DNA of 64,000 nucleotides from JBOGOC01 sp050747525 (GCA_050747525.1 JBOGOC010000061.1:62001-126000), one strand, 5' to 3'; positions 1 through 8,227 are shown, counted from the stretch's first letter. Notes: generated by a model not told the origin, from the letters alone. Numbers and translations: made by a program.

Positions 1-135
1 TCCGCGAGCCACGCCCACCGCCTGCACGAGGCCGCTCCCGCCTCGGAGCTGCGGCTGCTTCCGTGCGGCCACAACGACTGCCCACGGCCGTGGCCCATCA
101 TCGCCGACTTTCTCGCCAGGCACGAGATGCTGTGA
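1..135 (+). CDS. alpha/beta hydrolase, C-terminal end (partial)
   Basis: The window opens inside a gene whose last 44 codons are readable. The tail reads as the end of an alpha/beta hydrolase: a Gly-His-Asn-Asp stretch in the LPCGHNDCPRPWP segment fits the position of the catalytic His of this fold, and it is followed by the usual final helix (IADFLARH). The start, nucleophile and acid residues lie outside the window, so the substrate cannot be judged. It ends about 20 bases before the convergent barrel genes on the other strand. Confidence 0.65.
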   Translation, partial: SASHAHRLHEAAPASELRLLPCGHNDCPRPWPIIADFLARHEML

Positions 136-154
136 GTATGGCCGGGGGCCCTCG

Positions 155-790
155 TCAGAAGCCCCAGCCCAGGATCAGGCCGGCGTGCAGTCCGCCCATG
201 TTGATGGCATCCTGGGAGAAATCCCCGAGTCTCACATTGGCGCGCGAATGCCGCACATTGAACCCGAGGTTGAAGCGCTCCCCCAGTTTCCAGTAGATCC
301 CGCCCCCGATCCAGATGCCGACCCCGTAGTCTCTATTGTCCGCGGAGGAGGAGCCACTGACAAACGGCGGGGGCGGGCTGGTGAGGTCGAATTCCAGCTC
401 GCCTCGGACCAAGGCTAACCCGCCGCCTAGGTAAGGGCGCGTCGGGTTGTCGAATTCCCACGTCTTGCGGATCCCCGCGTCGATCTCGAACGTGCTCGCG
501 GTGAGCTCGTAGGCGATCTCATAGCCATAGATGTTGAAGTCGCTCTCCTCGTCCACCGTCGAGCCCAGGATGTCCACGGCGATCATGACCGGCCATCCGG
601 CCTGGCCGAATGACATCTCGAGGCCGAGATCGACCTGTTCAGAGAGGTCCGTCTGCCTGCCCTCGGACAAGTCGTCGACCAGCTTGCCTCCCACGAAGAA
701 GTTGAAGGATTTCCTGACCTCGGACTGCGGCACGCTGGGAACGATCAGCAGAAGGACGAGCAACGGCAGGAAGATCCTGAGTCGGTGCAA
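155..790 (-). CDS. outer-membrane beta-barrel protein, downstream copy of a tandem pair
   Basis: A 211-residue secreted protein. Residues 1-22 are a signal peptide (basic start, long Leu/Val core, VPSVPQS end). The rest alternates polar and non-polar residues as beta-barrel strands do, and the chain ends in Gly-Trp-Gly-Phe, the C-terminal Phe expected for barrel insertion by BAM. It is a clear paralogue of the gene just upstream, sharing the signal peptide, the KSFNFF motif near residue 30, the IRKTWEF strand and the LILGWGF end. The start codon is TTG, one base after the stop of the upstream copy, so translation is probably coupled. Size resembles small OmpW/OmpX-like eight-stranded barrels; transport or adhesion role unknown. 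Confidence 0.75.
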   Translation of the reverse strand: MHRLRIFLPLLVLLLIVPSVPQSEVRKSFNFFVGGKLVDDLSEGRQTDLSEQVDLGLEMSFGQAGWPVMIAVDILGSTVDEESDFNIYGYEIAYELTASTFEIDAGIRKTWEFDNPTRPYLGGGLALVRGELEFDLTSPPPPFVSGSSSADNRDYGVGIWIGGGIYWKLGERFNLGFNVRHSRANVRLGDFSQDAINMGGLHAGLILGWGF

Positions 791-791
791 C

Positions 792-1448
792 CTAGAAGCC
801 CCAGCCGAGGATCAGGCCGGCGGAGGTCCCTCCGATGTCGAGGTTGTTCGTGCCGAGGTCGTCGAAGTCCACCTTGGCGGTGGAGTAACGCACGTTGAAC
901 CCCAGGTTGAACTTGTCGCCCAGCTTCCAGTAGACGCCGCCGCCCACCCACCCGCCGAAACCAATGTCGTCGTCCTGGAAGGTCTGGCTGCCTATGAACT
1001 CGTCAACGAGGTTGAGCTCCGCCTCCCCGCGGATGACGGCCACCCCAACGCCGATGTAGGGGCGCACCGGGCTGCTGACGAACTCCCAGGTCTTGCGGAT
1101 CCCGAAGTCCACCTCGAAGGTGGAGGCCTCCACCTCGGCTTCGAAGTCGATGTAATAGTAGCCATAGGGGTAGTAATAATAGTCATAGCGGTAGGTGAAG
1201 TTGTCGTCGGCCCTCGAGGCCAGGATGTCCAGGGCGAACATGACGGGCCAGTCGTATCCCCCGAACGACATCTCCACGCCCAGCGCGAACTGCTTGTCGA
1301 GCTCCCCTCCGGTGTTGTCCTCCGAGAGGTCATCGATCTTCTTGCCGCCCAGGAAGAAATTGAAGCTCTTCTTCACGTCGGATTGAGGCACCGCGGGGAC
1401 GATCAGGAGCAGGGCGAGCAGCGGCACGAGGATCCGAAACCGGTACAT
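792..1448 (-). CDS. outer-membrane beta-barrel protein, upstream copy of a tandem pair
   Basis: A 218-residue paralogue of the next gene: signal peptide at 1-22, strand-like alternation throughout and a C-terminal Gly-Trp-Gly-Phe. A Tyr-rich loop near residue 85 (DYYYYPYGYYY) is the main difference from its partner, which lacks it; loops are where barrel paralogues usually diverge. ATG start with a GGAGG ribosome site lying inside a perfect 10-base palindrome. The two genes form a two-gene operon downstream of the phosphodiesterase/TPR gene (66 bases away). No enzyme motif is visible; a small surface barrel is the best description. Confidence 0.75.
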   Translation of the reverse strand: MYRFRILVPLLALLLIVPAVPQSDVKKSFNFFLGGKKIDDLSEDNTGGELDKQFALGVEMSFGGYDWPVMFALDILASRADDNFTYRYDYYYYPYGYYYIDFEAEVEASTFEVDFGIRKTWEFVSSPVRPYIGVGVAVIRGEAELNLVDEFIGSQTFQDDDIGFGGWVGGGVYWKLGDKFNLGFNVRYSTAKVDFDDLGTNNLDIGGTSAGLILGWGF

Positions 1449-1453
1449 TCAGG

Positions 1454-1463
1454 CCTCCGGAGG
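1454..1463 (-). promoter_or_regulatory. Shine-Dalgarno inside a perfect palindrome
   Basis: The sequence CCTCCGGAGG reads the same on both strands. On the minus strand it supplies GGAGG a few bases before the ATG of the first barrel gene. Self-pairing of two transcripts, or pairing with neighbours, could hide the ribosome site. No effect is shown; the palindrome is what is seen. Confidence 0.4.
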
Positions 1464-1514
1464 ATGCTCACGAGAGCCGAGCAGGCCCTGTTCTATCGCA
1501 GGCCGGTGCGTCCG

Positions 1515-3839
1515 TCAATTGATTTTCGTGGCCACCTGCTGCCAGTGGCGCGCCGCGTCGGCATGTCCCGACTCACCCCAGGCCCGCGCGAGGGCCCGCG
1601 CGATCGCTTCGGTCTGGTGTCCGGACTTCCACACCCATTCGAACTGCTCGATCGCCTCCCGGTAGCGGCCGCGCACGGCCCAGGCCGTTCCCAGGTTGAC
1701 GCGCGCCTCCGTGCTGGCCGGATTGAGGTCCACCGCACGCACCAGCACGGGCACGGCGAGATCGGCGCGGCCCGCGGCGAGGTGCACCGCCCCCAGGTTT
1801 GCCAGGGTGGCCGGATGATCCGGGTTCACATCGGAGGCCGCCTCCAGCAGTAGCACCGCCCGCGTCGTGTCACCGCGCTCCCGGGCCGCCAAAGCCATCC
1901 AGTTCAGGTGCATCAGCGAGCGCGGATTGCGGCGCAGCGCCTCTCCGATGGCCCCCTCCAGAGACGCGATCGAGCCGTGGGCCTGCGCGAGGCTCACCAG
2001 CACGCCCATCGCCGACTCGTCGAGCGGATTGCGCGACAGCACGGCCCGCGCGGCGGCCTCGGCGTCGTCGAGGCGCCCGGCCTCCTTGTGCAGCCGAGCC
2101 AGGGCGCACCCAAGCTGCCAGCGCCCCCCGGCCACGTCCGCCTGGAGGCGGGCGGTGCCGCGCGGCAGCTCTCCCGCCTCGCGGTAGGCGGAGGCGAGCC
2201 GCGCCAGGAACAGATCCCCCAGCAGATCGGGGTCCCCCTCGAGGAGCCCCTCTCCCACGCTCAGCGCATCGGCCCACCGGCGCTGGCGCATGCGCAGATC
2301 GAACAGCATCAGCCGTCCCTGCGGAGCCGCGGGGGCCAGCCGCAGAGCGGCCTGGATCTCCTTCTCGGCCTCGGCCAGGTTTCCCGCTGCCATCAACACC
2401 CCGGCCAGGTTGGCGTGGGCCGTCACCGTTCCGGTGCCCGGCGACGCCCGCACGCTGGACGACCCGCTCCCGATGTACCCGAGCGAGCGCAGGGTCGCCA
2501 TCATCTCCTCCGATCCCGAGCCCTCCTCATCGTGCCCGGCCGCTGCCGGGCCCGCCTGCCGCGTGATGGGGATCTCCCCGGCAGGAACCCGCCTCTCCGG
2601 GAACGATGCGAGATGGGCCGGCTCGATGGCCCCCGTGAGGACCCGGCCGGACATCGTGTCGGGGATCGGCATCCCCGCCAGATAGAGAAGCGTGGGGGCG
2701 ACGTCCAGAAGCGACGACGTGTCGAGCCGCTGGGGGCGGATGGCCGGCCCGGCCAGGGCGATCACGCCGTAGCGCCGGTGCCAGCGCGCCGGCTGGCCTT
2801 CGATGTCCGCGGTGCGGCCCCCGGGTCGATCGGGCCCGTTGACGAAGCCGTGGTCCGACAGCACCACGACGATCGAGCCGGGGTCGGCCGCGGCGAGCAG
2901 CTCACCCAGCAGCTGATCCTGATAGAGGTAGAAGCTCTCCACCGCGCGCCCGTAGCGGCGCACGTCGGCCGGGTCAATCCCCTCCAGCGCGGGCGGCGCG
3001 AAGTGGATGAACCGGTGGCAGACCTCGTCGATACCCTGGTAGTAGACGGCCGTGAAGTCGGCCTGGCCGCTCCGCAGGAGCCGCAGCGCGATGCCGTGAT
3101 AGGTGCGCGTCGAGGCCAGGATCCGGATGAAGTGGCCGACCGGATGGCGCTGTGCATCGGGCTTCTTCTCGATCAGGCCGGCCCGTGCCGCCGCGAATAC
3201 CTCGGGCGAAACATCCATGAAACGCCGCACGTCTTCATAGGTGACGTCCTGTTCGTCCACGAAATCGGGCCGGATCTCGCCGAGCAGATCCGCAGGCCAG
3301 GTGAGCCCGGTGCCCGATTCGGGTGGGGCCACACCGAACAGGGAGTAGGCCACCCGGTCGCTCACCAGGCGGCCCCGCAGGGGCTCGGCCGGCCAGGTGG
3401 CCCACCAGGCCACCACGTCGCTGGTGCGCGACGCGGCGGTGAAGTGATCCCACAGGGCCGGCATGCGCCGCGCGGAGCTCTGGACCGGGGTCTTGCGGCC
3501 GGTCTCCGGGTCGGGGACCAGGAAGTCGATGACCCCGTGCTGGTCGGCGGTGGCCCCGGTGGCGACGCTGGTCCACAGCAGCGGGCTCAGCACCGGGACC
3601 ATCGAGCGGACTGTCCCCCAGGCGCCGCGCTCGCGCAGACCGTTCAGGTTCGGAAGGCGCCCCTGGTCGGCCAGCGGCCCGGCGATCTGCCAGTCGGCGG
3701 CATCCAGGCCGATCAGCAGGATCTTCGGCCCGGGCCGGCCCGGCGCGGTGGGGAGGGCCTGCCCGGCATCCCGGCAGGCGGCCATCATCATCAGAAGAGC
3801 CGCCAGAAGGGCCCGCCCGGCCTGCCAACCCTTTTGCAT
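1515..3839 (-). CDS. alkaline-phosphatase-superfamily phosphodiesterase with TPR tail, lipoprotein
   Basis: A 774-residue protein starting at the ATG that begins MQKGWQAGR; an earlier in-frame start would add 60 residues with no signal, so it was set aside. Residues 1-22 form a lipoprotein signal (LLMMMAAC). Residues 40-430 match the type I phosphodiesterase / nucleotide pyrophosphatase fold: ILLIGLDAADW gives the first metal Asp, TGATADQHGV the region after the nucleophile Thr/Ser, and VVVLSDHGF the later Asp-His metal site. From about residue 480 to the end there are repeated Ala/Leu-rich helical pairs typical of TPR repeats (for example NPDHPATLANLGAVHLAAGR). Such PDE-TPR lipoproteins are frequent in Acidobacteriota-like genomes; substrate unknown. 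Divergent from the foldase gene. Confidence 0.8.
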   Translation of the reverse strand: MQKGWQAGRALLAALLMMMAACRDAGQALPTAPGRPGPKILLIGLDAADWQIAGPLADQGRLPNLNGLRERGAWGTVRSMVPVLSPLLWTSVATGATADQHGVIDFLVPDPETGRKTPVQSSARRMPALWDHFTAASRTSDVVAWWATWPAEPLRGRLVSDRVAYSLFGVAPPESGTGLTWPADLLGEIRPDFVDEQDVTYEDVRRFMDVSPEVFAAARAGLIEKKPDAQRHPVGHFIRILASTRTYHGIALRLLRSGQADFTAVYYQGIDEVCHRFIHFAPPALEGIDPADVRRYGRAVESFYLYQDQLLGELLAAADPGSIVVVLSDHGFVNGPDRPGGRTADIEGQPARWHRRYGVIALAGPAIRPQRLDTSSLLDVAPTLLYLAGMPIPDTMSGRVLTGAIEPAHLASFPERRVPAGEIPITRQAGPAAAGHDEEGSGSEEMMATLRSLGYIGSGSSSVRASPGTGTVTAHANLAGVLMAAGNLAEAEKEIQAALRLAPAAPQGRLMLFDLRMRQRRWADALSVGEGLLEGDPDLLGDLFLARLASAYREAGELPRGTARLQADVAGGRWQLGCALARLHKEAGRLDDAEAAARAVLSRNPLDESAMGVLVSLAQAHGSIASLEGAIGEALRRNPRSLMHLNWMALAARERGDTTRAVLLLEAASDVNPDHPATLANLGAVHLAAGRADLAVPVLVRAVDLNPASTEARVNLGTAWAVRGRYREAIEQFEWVWKSGHQTEAIARALARAWGESGHADAARHWQQVATKIN

Positions 3840-3847
3840 AGCGTCAC

Positions 3848-3877
3848 TTGCGCCGATCGGGGGCGGGCTGCTAGAGT
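3848..3877 (+). promoter_or_regulatory. possible promoter for the foldase operon, close to leaderless
   Basis: TTGCGC at 3848-3853, an 18-base spacer and an extended -10 (TGC TAGAGT, hexamer at 3872-3877) end 7 bases before the GTG at 3885. A transcript from here would start at or next to the start codon. The match is moderate and the gap between the two divergent genes is only 45 bases, so this is suggestive only. Confidence 0.35.
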
Positions 3878-3884
3878 TGCCGGC

Positions 3885-4793
3885 GTGCGACGCCCCCTGC
3901 TTGGCTCCCCCTCTCATGCCTGCGTTCTCGGCTGGATGCTCCTGGCGTCCCTGTCGGGGTGCGGGGGCTCCGGCGACGGGCGCGCGTCGGCGCCGGTCAT
4001 CGCGCGCGTCGGGGATCATGACGTGACGCGCGATGAGTTCGCCTCGTACCTGGCGGAGGCGCTCGGCGAGCCGTCACAAACGGCCGTGGAGCCGGAGGTG
4101 AAGTCGCGACTCCTGGACCAGTTCCTGGATGAGGAGCTGCTTCTGGCGGAGGCCAGGCGGCGCAAGCTGAACGTCTCCGAGCAGGAAGCGCTGGCGAAGG
4201 GGCCCGGCGAAGGGGCCGATCCCGCGCGCGTGCGGCGCGTGCTGCTGCTGAAGCGTTTCAAGGAGGAGGTCATCCTTCGAGGCGTCACGGTGTCCGAGGA
4301 GGAGATCCGCCGGCAGTTCGAGACGCACGTGGAAGAGTATCACCGCCCGGCCACGGCGGTGCTGCGCAAGGTGCTGCTCGACAGCGCAGAAGAGGCCAAC
4401 GACGTGAGGAAGCAGCTCGAGGCGGCGCCCACGCAGTTCGAGACCATTGCCGAAACCCGCAGCCTCTCGCCGGACGGCGGGCAGCCGCAGGCCTACGACG
4501 AGACGGTCCTCCCCGATTCGCTCAGGGCGGCCGTGGCCTCGCTGCACGAAGGGGAGCTGAGCCCGGTCATCGAAGATCCCCAGGGATTCTTCATCGTGAA
4601 GCTGGAAGGACGGCAGCCCGAGCGGGCGCCGAGCCTGCAGGAGGTGTCGAAGGAGATCGAGCTGCACCTCCTTCAGGAGAAGAGCCAGCAGCGCTACCGC
4701 GAGGCCGTAGCCTTGCTGCGGCAGGGCACGTCGGTGGAGATCTTCCCGGACAAGCTGGATTTCACGTACAGGAGCAGGAAGCAGAACTCATGA
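3885..4793 (+). CDS. peptidyl-prolyl isomerase of the parvulin/PrsA type, lipoprotein
   Basis: A 302-residue periplasmic foldase. GTG start chosen because it gives a proper lipoprotein signal (LLASLSGC, Cys26); no nearer ATG does. Residues 38-140 are a SurA-like N-terminal chaperone region (VARVGDHDVTRDEF start; helical, charged), and about residues 148-245 form a PpiC/rotamase domain (DPQGFFIVKLEGRQPE at its end, the usual last strand). It should bind unfolded outer-membrane proteins and speed proline isomerisation. It overlaps the next, similar foldase by ATGA, so the two are made together. The lipid anchor distinguishes it from classic soluble SurA. Confidence 0.85.
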   Translation: MRRPLLGSPSHACVLGWMLLASLSGCGGSGDGRASAPVIARVGDHDVTRDEFASYLAEALGEPSQTAVEPEVKSRLLDQFLDEELLLAEARRRKLNVSEQEALAKGPGEGADPARVRRVLLLKRFKEEVILRGVTVSEEEIRRQFETHVEEYHRPATAVLRKVLLDSAEEANDVRKQLEAAPTQFETIAETRSLSPDGGQPQAYDETVLPDSLRAAVASLHEGELSPVIEDPQGFFIVKLEGRQPERAPSLQEVSKEIELHLLQEKSQQRYREAVALLRQGTSVEIFPDKLDFTYRSRKQNS

Positions 4794-5770
4794 CCACCCG
4801 TGCACGATTTGCCTGGCTGGCCGTCCTCTGCCTGAGCTTCGTCCCCGCGGCCGCCGACGTGGTCGAGGAGATCGTGGCCCAGGTCAACGGCCGCATCATC
4901 ACCCGTTCGGACCTGCGCGAGCGCGAGCGCGCCCTCGAAGGGCAGCTCTCGGCCCGCTTCCTGGGCGACGAGCTGGAGCGCGAGATGGAGCGCATGCGCG
5001 CCAACCTGCTCACCGACATGATCCGCGAGCTGATCCTGATGCAGCGGGCCGAGATCCTGGGGCTCGAGCTGGACAAGGTCTACCAGCAGGCGCTGAACCA
5101 GCTCAAGGAGCAGCAGGGGATCAAGACCAACGAAGAGCTGGATCAGCTCCTCAAGAAAGAGGGGATCAGCAAGGAGGAGCTGCGCGAAACACTGCTGCGC
5201 TTCAACGTCCCGGACATCATGGTCAACCTGGAGGTGCGCGACAAGATCGCCATCACCGAGCATGAGATCGCGCAGTATTTCGAGACCAACAAGGAAACCT
5301 TCCGGGTGGAGGAACAGTTCAACCTCCAGGAGATCGTGCTGCTGCAGGAGGGACGCACTCCGGAGGAGCTGAGCGCCCTGGGGCCGCAGGTGATGGAGGA
5401 GCTGAAGGGAGGCACGTCCTTCAACGAGCTGGTCATCAAGTATTCCCAGGCGCCCTCGCGCTTCCAGGACGGGAAGATCGGCCCATTCAAGAAGGGGGAC
5501 CTCGCCTCCGAGCTGGAGGCGGCCGCCATGGCGCTGAAGGAGGGGGAGGTGAGCCAGCCGATCCACACGCGCGCGGGTCTCCACATCGTCCGCCTCGAGT
5601 CGTACACGATGCCTCGCGACCCCGATCTCGATGCGTCGCGGTCCGAGATCATCACGCGCCTCAAGCAGACGAAGTTCCAGGCCGATCTCAAGACTTACCT
5701 GGACATGCTGATGAAGACCAACCGCATCCAGGTGCACGAGAACTACAAACAGTACGATCAGCGCTCCTGA
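4790..5770 (+). CDS. SurA-like periplasmic chaperone / peptidyl-prolyl isomerase
   Basis: A 326-residue secreted protein: signal peptide at 1-22 (LAVLCLSFVPAAAD), then a SurA N-terminal domain (EEIVAQVNGRIITRSDLRER, the family opening), a long helical segment and a rotamase domain at about 175-285 (QFNLQEIVLL through AGLHIVRLESY). SurA escorts nascent barrel proteins to the BAM complex. One parvulin domain is seen, not two as in enterobacterial SurA. It shares an ATGA overlap with the lipoprotein foldase before it, giving a membrane-tethered and a soluble partner from one transcript. The next gene has its own promoter. Confidence 0.85.
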   Translation: MTTRARFAWLAVLCLSFVPAAADVVEEIVAQVNGRIITRSDLRERERALEGQLSARFLGDELEREMERMRANLLTDMIRELILMQRAEILGLELDKVYQQALNQLKEQQGIKTNEELDQLLKKEGISKEELRETLLRFNVPDIMVNLEVRDKIAITEHEIAQYFETNKETFRVEEQFNLQEIVLLQEGRTPEELSALGPQVMEELKGGTSFNELVIKYSQAPSRFQDGKIGPFKKGDLASELEAAAMALKEGEVSQPIHTRAGLHIVRLESYTMPRDPDLDASRSEIITRLKQTKFQADLKTYLDMLMKTNRIQVHENYKQYDQRS

Positions 5771-5786
5771 GCCTCCATCCGCCCGC

Positions 5787-5816
5787 TTGATGGGCCGGTC
5801 GGGCATCTGGTACAGT
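5787..5816 (+). promoter_or_regulatory. promoter for the Hfq-like gene
   Basis: TTGATG at 5787-5792, 18-base spacer, TACAGT at 5811-5816. This lies between the SurA-like stop and the Hfq-like start, giving a leader of about 30 bases. Reasonable sigma-70-type match by eye. Confidence 0.5.
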
Positions 5817-5851
5817 GACGACAAACCTGCTCTCGCCGGAAGAGTCACCCG

Positions 5852-6178
5852 ATGCCCAACCGCAAGCTGATCCGTCCAAGCCTGTCCGAGTTCAAGGGGA
5901 AGATGGCGCCGAAGCCGACGCGGCCCGTCCCGCCCGACTCCACCAACGCGGAGGCCTTCTACTACACCAAACAGATGGCGGCGCGCACCCCCATGACCAT
6001 CGTTCTCCTGGACGGAGAAACCCTGCACGGTGTCATCGAATGGTACGATTTCGATTGCATCAAGGTGAACCGCACCGACGGGCCGAACCTCCTCGTGCTA
6101 AAGCACGCGATCAAGTACATGTTCAAGGAGGACGGCGCCCCGGAGCCGGCAGAAGACGGGCCGGGCGACACCGCCTGA
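5852..6178 (+). CDS. Hfq-like LSm-domain RNA-binding protein
   Basis: A 108-residue protein with an Hfq/LSm core at about residues 48-92. The core has the Sm1 pattern (TIVLLDGETLHGVIEWYDFD, aligned with the Hfq strand-turn-strand containing the conserved Gly) and an Sm2 containing Lys-His-Ala-Ile at residues 84-87, the hallmark of bacterial Hfq (YKHAIST in E. coli). Differences: a basic 45-residue extension before the core (RKLIRPSLSEFKGK), and Leu where the Tyr before KHA usually stands, so the proximal uridine pocket may be altered. The likely role is small-RNA/mRNA binding as a ring. It sits alone between foldases and LolA, under its own promoter. Confidence 0.75.
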   Translation: MPNRKLIRPSLSEFKGKMAPKPTRPVPPDSTNAEAFYYTKQMAARTPMTIVLLDGETLHGVIEWYDFDCIKVNRTDGPNLLVLKHAIKYMFKEDGAPEPAEDGPGDTA

Positions 6179-6232
6179 CCGTTCCGCGCACATGAGATCA
6201 GACCGCGGACCTTTCGGACGCGGGCCCACACG

Positions 6233-6238
6233 AGGAGG
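6233..6238 (+). promoter_or_regulatory. strong ribosome site deciding the LolA start
   Basis: AGGAGG sits 4 bases before the ATG at 6243. It supports that start over an in-frame ATG 51 bases upstream, and the shorter product begins directly with a signal peptide. Confidence 0.6.
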
Positions 6239-6242
6239 ATCC

Positions 6243-6965
6243 ATGCGAGTTGTGGCGTTGCTCCTGGCATCCGTCATGGTGGCCGTTCTGCTGCCGGCTC
6301 GAGGGCCAGCGGCGGCCCCGGCGTCGGATCCCTACGCCGGCTTCGAGCCCCGGCTCCGGCAGGTGCTCGAATCCTTCGACGCGACCCAGGCCAAGGTCAC
6401 CTCGCTGTCCGCGCAGTTCACGGAGCGCAAGGAGATCGGGCTGCTGAAGAGCGCCGTGGTCCAGAAGGGGCGCTTCTACCACACCAAGCCGGACAAGTTC
6501 CTGTGGGAGTACGTCCTGCCCGAGCCCAAGATGCTCCTGATGAACGGCAAGAGCCTGATCGCCTACTACCCGCGGCAGAAGCAGGCCGAGGAGATCCGCA
6601 CCCGCCTGAGCAAGCGGTTGGTGAAGTACTTCGGGCTGGGGCAGGTGTTCGCCGACCTGAAGGAGTTCTACCATCTGTCGATGGATCAGGATCCGTCGAA
6701 GCCCGACACGCCCGTGGTGGTGATGCGGCCCCGCTCGCAGCGCCTGGAGAAGAGGCTCCTCGAGGTGCGCGTGTGGATCGATCCGAAGATCAACCAGGTG
6801 AGCCAGCTCGAGTACCGCGAGGCGGACGGCGACACCACGACTTACGCGTTCACGGACATCCAGATCAACCCCGACATCGCGCCGGCACGCTACGAGATCG
6901 ATCTGCCCGACGACGTGCACGTGAGTGACGGGTTTTCCGGCTTCTTCGCCGAGAAAGGGCGCTGA
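6243..6965 (+). CDS. LolA-like outer-membrane lipoprotein carrier
   Basis: A 240-residue periplasmic protein. Residues 1-22 are a signal peptide (VALLLASVMVAVLLPARGPAAA). The mature part follows the LolA pattern: a helical start, LSAQFTERKEIGLLKSAV, then alternating strands with the family segment GRFYHTKPDKFLWEY and a central MLLMNGKSLIAYYP strand. LolA carries lipid-modified cargo across the periplasm. In aryl-polyene and related loci a LolA-family protein accompanies an MMPL exporter; here it heads an operon with acyl carrier protein, hotdog and GT2 genes, and an MMPL exporter lies 11 kb away. It may therefore serve a special lipid, not general lipoprotein traffic. Confidence 0.75.
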   Translation: MRVVALLLASVMVAVLLPARGPAAAPASDPYAGFEPRLRQVLESFDATQAKVTSLSAQFTERKEIGLLKSAVVQKGRFYHTKPDKFLWEYVLPEPKMLLMNGKSLIAYYPRQKQAEEIRTRLSKRLVKYFGLGQVFADLKEFYHLSMDQDPSKPDTPVVVMRPRSQRLEKRLLEVRVWIDPKINQVSQLEYREADGDTTTYAFTDIQINPDIAPARYEIDLPDDVHVSDGFSGFFAEKGR

Positions 6966-6983
6966 CCCCCGGCCGCCAGAGAG

Positions 6984-7922
6984 ATGCCCAACGCCGGTCT
7001 CGTCCTTCATCCTGACTACCTGGCGCATCAGACGGGCGTCTCGCATCCCGAGCGCCCCGAGCGGCTGGCGGCCATCATGGACCACCTCGACGCCACCGGC
7101 CTGGTGCAGGAAGTCGAGCGCATCGAGCCCAGACCCGCCGAGATGCCGTGGATCGAGACGATCCACTCCCCCCTGTACATCCGGCACGTAGAGGACTACT
7201 GCCGCACGGGCCGCGCGATCATCGACTCGATGGACACCGGCATCTCACCGCGGTCGTACGACGTGGCGCTGCAGGCGGCGGGGGGAGCGCTGGCCGCGGC
7301 CGACGCCATCATGGAGGGGCGCGTGCAGTCCGCGTTCTGCGCCGTGCGCCCGCCGGGGCATCACGCGCTGCGCGAGGTGGCCATGGGCTTCTGCCTGTTC
7401 AACAACGTGGCTATCGCGGCGCGCTATCTGCAGCAGCGCCACGGGCTGAAGCGCGTCCTGATCGTCGACTGGGACGTCCATCACGGCAACGGCACGCAGG
7501 ACGCCTTCTACGACGACCCGTCCGTGTTCTTCTTCAGCATCCACCAGTACCCGCTGTACCCGGGGACCGGTGCGGCCGCCGAGACCGGCGTGGGCCCGGG
7601 CGCGGGGACCACGCTCAACATCCCCATGGATGCGGGGCGCGGGGATGACGACTACGTGAAGGCCTTCGAGGAGGTCGTCGCGCCCAGGGTCCTGGAGTTC
7701 AGGCCAGAGTTCATCCTGGTGTCGGCCGGCTTCGACGCGCACGAGGCCGACCCGCTGGGAGGGATGCGCGTCACCACGCCGGGCTACGCCCGGCTCACCG
7801 ACATCGTGCGGTCGTGGGCGGGAGACCTGTGCCACGGCCGGATGCTCTCGATGCTGGAAGGGGGATACGATCTGCACGCGCTGGCCGGCTCCGTGGCCGC
7901 GCATGTCAAGCAGCTGCTGTGA
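6984..7922 (+). CDS. histone-deacetylase-superfamily (AcuC/HDAC-like) hydrolase
   Basis: A 312-residue cytoplasmic zinc hydrolase of the arginase/deacetylase fold. Visible motifs: VSHPERPERL near the start, RPPGHHA with the catalytic His pair, DWDVHHGNGTQ giving zinc Asp and His ligands, and SAGFDAHEADPLGG with the last zinc Asp. Length is normal for bacterial AcuC/acetylpolyamine-type enzymes. It would remove acyl groups from an amine. Its place between LolA and an acyl carrier protein in one tight operon is unusual and hints at a substrate linked to the lipid pathway, but family members also act on lysines and polyamines, so specificity is open. Confidence 0.85.
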   Translation: MPNAGLVLHPDYLAHQTGVSHPERPERLAAIMDHLDATGLVQEVERIEPRPAEMPWIETIHSPLYIRHVEDYCRTGRAIIDSMDTGISPRSYDVALQAAGGALAAADAIMEGRVQSAFCAVRPPGHHALREVAMGFCLFNNVAIAARYLQQRHGLKRVLIVDWDVHHGNGTQDAFYDDPSVFFFSIHQYPLYPGTGAAAETGVGPGAGTTLNIPMDAGRGDDDYVKAFEEVVAPRVLEFRPEFILVSAGFDAHEADPLGGMRVTTPGYARLTDIVRSWAGDLCHGRMLSMLEGGYDLHALAGSVAAHVKQLL

Positions 7923-7939
7923 TACGCTCGACGACGCCT

Positions 7940-8227
7940 ATGGAGCCACATCCGCCCGAAGAGCTCCTCAAGCAGGAGATCAAGCAGCTCATCGTGACGC
8001 AACTTCGGCTGAGCGACGTCACTCCCGACGGAATCCGCGACGACGAGTCCCTGCTGGAAGGGTCGCTCAACCTCGACTCCATCGACTTCCTGGAGCTGAC
8101 GGTGGCCATGGAGAAGAAGTACGGCGTGAAGATCGCCGAGGCCGACGAGGTGCAGCGGATCTTCGCTTCCGTGAACACCATCGTGGGCCACATCCTGAGG
8201 CAGCGCGCCCGCCTCGCCAGTGCCTGA
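7940..8227 (+). CDS. acyl carrier protein
   Basis: A 95-residue carrier protein. The phosphopantetheine site is Ser47 in LNLDSIDFLEL, the DSL/DSI motif preceding helix II, and the acidic helix II-III region is intact. An in-frame GTG at 7919 overlapping the previous stop would add seven residues; the ATG was preferred because the carrier fold starts soon after it. It overlaps the following hotdog gene by 8 bases. It is not next to fabD/fabF-type housekeeping genes, so it probably serves a dedicated acyl pathway such as the ketosynthase pair at 23.8-26.2 kb. Confidence 0.85.
   Translation: MEPHPPEELLKQEIKQLIVTQLRLSDVTPDGIRDDESLLEGSLNLDSIDFLELTVAMEKKYGVKIAEADEVQRIFASVNTIVGHILRQRARLASA

Noticed and set aside
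1908..3884. Long open frame upstream of the foldase on the plus strand
   Set aside because: It is antisense to the phosphodiesterase/TPR gene, has no fold-like pattern and is rich in Arg/Gly/Pro; the real gene starts at the GTG at 3885.
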